From Rhodeus uyekii (lineage: Eukaryota > Chordata > Actinopteri > Cypriniformes > Acheilognathidae): 64,000 nt of DNA. The DNA lies in assembly GCA_037043235.1 (NCBI GenBank), contig JAWRVZ010000133.1, positions 1 through 64,000 of the forward strand, written 5' to 3'. Shown piece after piece: positions 61,577 to 64,000 of this stretch (within the stretch, counting starts at the first letter, position 1; each line of letters starts with the position of its first letter). Below the pieces are notes generated by a model. It worked only from the letters and a program-made list of their open reading frames with translations, was not told the origin of the DNA and searched no databases. The position numbers were made by a program, and so were the translations under genes.

Positions 61577-63138
61577 AGGGGCCAAGCACCGAAGGTGCGG
61601 AGGCACCTATTGTAATCGTTCTCGTTCTTATTATTATTATTCTTCTTCTTCTTCTTCCACCCAGAAGTCAATGGCAGCCCATAGAACCATATGCAGGAAA
61701 ATGATGAAATTTGGCACACACATAGAGGACAGTCCAATCATTGACCACACCAATTTTGGAGTCTCTACCTCAATCCCTCTAGCGCCACCAACTGTCCAAA
61801 GTTACACTTACATTTATGCTAATAACTCTTGAACCATAAGGGCTAGAAACAAAATTCCTTTGTCCACTGATTCCTTGGGTCAAGCCGATTCGATTGCACC
61901 CTATGACGTCATTTTCCGTCATGAAAATTTTTCCGCAATTTTGAGTTTTATGAAAAACCTACTTTGTCGAACTCCTCCTAGGCCGTTTGTCCGATTCTCA
62001 CAAAAATTGAACCACATCATCTCCAGACTATGGAGACAAAAAGTTATGGAAATCAAGTTGATTGGTCATTCCGTTTTTGATAAACTTGCGAAAGAGTTCG
62101 ACGAATTTGCCGCAAAAATGAACTTGAGGCTATATCTCCGCAACGCATTTGCATATTCAGACCAAAATTGGTGTGTGTCATAGTAGTCATAATCTGAGGC
62201 TACCTGCAGAGTTTTGGTGCACTGCCCCCTAGTGGTCAGGAGATATAAAAAATTGACTTTTTTGCTTATAACTTCTGAACACTTTGGTCAAAAATCATAA
62301 AACTGGTCTCTTTAGATTCAGGGCATCATGCTGAGTCGTCCGATACCAAATTTTCTTATATCGGCCATTTTGGGCGTTGGCCATTTTGAAATTTGTCGTA
62401 AAATGCTATATTTTACAAACGCATTGGCGTATCATTACGAAACTCAGTATGTGTCTTTGGGACCTTGATTTGAACCTACACCAAAAGTTTCGGGGCAGCG
62501 CCACCTTGTGGTCAAAAGTTATAACACAATTTCCAAAAATGCTAATAACTTTTGATTACATTAAGCTATTTTAAAACAAATGATCTTAATATGTTCCTTG
62601 GGTCACACCGAGAACACAGATACCAAATTTGACATAGTTTGCCTAAATTTCATATCCGCCATGTTGTTTCATTCAAAAACCTACTTTTTCAAACTCCTCC
62701 CAGACCGTTTGTCCGATTTTCACCAAAATCGAATCGTATCATCTTCAGACTGTGCTGACAAAAAGTTATGGATTTCGTGTCGATAGACAAAACCGTTTTC
62801 GTATACCGCAATTACAAATTTGAGGTAGTGATGACAAAATGACTTTAATGCTTTAAGTCAGTAATGTTTTGTCCAAATAACACCAAACTTTGCAGATTTC
62901 ATTGTCACATTACTCGGACCCAATTCTAACAATTTGGACACAGCGCCAACTATTGGTCCAAAGCGATAAACTTTTCATTCAAATTACAGTGTCTGTATTA
63001 ATGATTTTTCAGCCATTTAGCCTAAAATCATATTAAAATGCATTTAGTTGTTGATTACTTCAATTGCTCTTATGCTGCCGGCCACGTCAATGCCCTGTTT
63101 GTGCTTGGCCCCGTCATTGCTGCTTGCAGCTATATTTA
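61577..63138 (+). mobile_element. Full-length family A reference copy (1,562 bp), divergent subtype
   Basis: The 5' motif GGGGCCAAGCAC is at 61578-61589, in a GCACC-GAA-GGTGC hairpin. The arm CTATTGTAATCGTTCTCG is closer to family B's than in other A copies. The 3' inverted copy GTGCTTGGCCCC is at 63101-63112 (12 of 12), the palindrome GCTGCTTGCAGC at 63119-63130 and TATATTTA to 63138. It is nearly identical to the preceding unit. No protein-coding capacity is visible. Confidence 0.85.
63101..63130 (+). other. Family A 3' terminal signal: inverted motif plus hairpin
   Basis: GTGCTTGGCCCC (63101-63112) is the reverse complement of the 5' terminal GGGGCCAAGCAC at 61578-61589. It is followed by GTCATT and GCTGCTTGCAGC (63119-63130). 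The layout is the same as family B, but the motif sequence differs. Confidence 0.85.
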
Positions 63139-64000
63139 TTCTTCTTCTTCTTCTTCCGCCATGAAAGTCTATGGCAGCCCATAGAACCGTATGCGGGAAA
63201 ATGATGAAAGTTGGCACACTCATTAAAGACAGTCCAATCATTGACCATAACAAATTTGAAGTCTCTAACTCAATATCTCTAGCGCCACCAACTGTCCAAA
63301 GTTGAACTAACGTTTATGCTAATAACTTTTGAACCGTATGACCTAGAAACAAAATTCTTATGTCCACTGGTTCCTTGGCTCAAGACGATTCGATTGCACC
63401 CTATGACGTCATTTTCCGTCATGAAATTTTTCCCGCCATTTTGAATTTTATGAAAAACCTACTTTTTCGAACTCCTCCTAGACCGTTTTTCCGATTTCAA
63501 CGAAAATTGAACCACATCATCTTCAGACCATGTGGACAAAAAGTTATCCAAAGAAAGTTGATATGTCAAACCGTTTACGAATAACTCGCGAAAGAATCCG
63601 ACGTAATGGTCGCAAAAATGAAATTGATGCTTTATCTCCGCAACACATTAGCGTTTTCTGACCAAACTAGGTGTGTGTTATGTCAATCATGATCTGAGGC
63701 TACCTGCAGAGTTTTGGCGCTGTGCCCCCTAGTGGTCAGGAGATATGAAAAAGTTAAATATTTGCTTATAACTTCTGAACGCTTTGGCCAAAAATAATAA
63801 AACTGGTCTCTTTAGATTCAGTGCATCATGCCGAGTCGTGCGATACCAAATTTTCCCATATCGGCCATTTTGAGCGTCGGCCATTTTGAATATTGTCATA
63901 AATTGCTATATTTAACAAAGATATTGGCGTATTGTTACGAAACTCAATATGTGTCTTCGGCACCTAACCTTGATACGACTCAAAAAGTTTCGAGGCAGCA
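63139..64000 (+). mobile_element. Family A long unit, 5' part (runs off the right edge)
   Basis: Begins TTCTTCTTCTTCTTCTTCCGCC without a hairpin and matches 27250 onward almost base for base. It is truncated by the window end inside the central segment. Confidence 0.85.

Noticed and set aside
1..64000. Rolling-circle Rep/helicase or DDE transposase gene for families A and B
   Set aside because: No frame longer than about 110 codons lies within any A or B body and none shows Rep HUH, helicase or DDE motifs, so the elements here are non-autonomous.

Overview
The window looks like repeat-dominated teleost fish DNA. The basis is an L2/CR1-type LINE tail, a Ty3/gypsy pol fragment, pogo/Tigger and hAT-like MITEs, a retroelement primed by a vertebrate-type tRNA-Phe, and no dense coding. 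The species cannot be named from sequence alone. No intact host gene is visible. Most short ORFs are the same repeat translated many times, and their N/K-rich stretches are translated TTA repeats.

About 53 kb (1-36,020 and 47,262-64,000) consists of head-to-tail or nested copies of two related element families. Family A (about 1.1, 1.5 and 1.83 kb forms) begins GGGGCCAAGCACC and ends with GTGCTTGGCCCC (GCGCTTGGCCCC in the short forms), then a GCTGC(TA/TT)GCAGC palindrome and TATATTTA. Family B (about 1.8-2.2 kb) begins GGGGTTCAAACGC and ends with CGTTTGAACCCC, then the same palindrome and TATATTTA. In each family the 5' terminal motif is the reverse complement of a 12-nt motif lying about 26 nt inside the 3' end, so the two ends change together. 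Asymmetric terminal inverted repeats, a 3' terminal hairpin, a simple repeat near the 5' end and tandem arrays match non-autonomous Helitron2/Helentron rolling-circle elements. That class assignment is inference; no Rep/helicase gene is present.

The 5' terminus folds into a C-GAA-G triloop hairpin. It also occurs as detached 54-65 bp units, sometimes mixed A and B, always following a TTA. The arrays carry higher-order structure: alternating A subtypes (about 2.2 kb dimers), three 1,825-bp copies at 47.6-53.1 kb, a 3,778-bp repeat at 54.4-60.1 kb and a 1,753-bp B duplication at 9.7-13.3 kb. There are also several chimeric or truncated junctions.

An 11.2-kb island (36,020-47,251) interrupts the array. 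In order it holds a third variant of the 5' terminus, a reversed pogo fragment, a complete pogo MITE, a G tract, exon-like sequence cut by a 5'-truncated LINE, a hAT-like MITE, and AT-rich DNA. It continues with a pogo element containing a young 1,308-bp LTR miniature element, more AT-rich DNA, and a truncated gypsy pol with its 3' LTR. It ends at a 10-N assembly gap, after which the array resumes. Copy number and order near that gap and inside near-identical arrays may be assembly-dependent.
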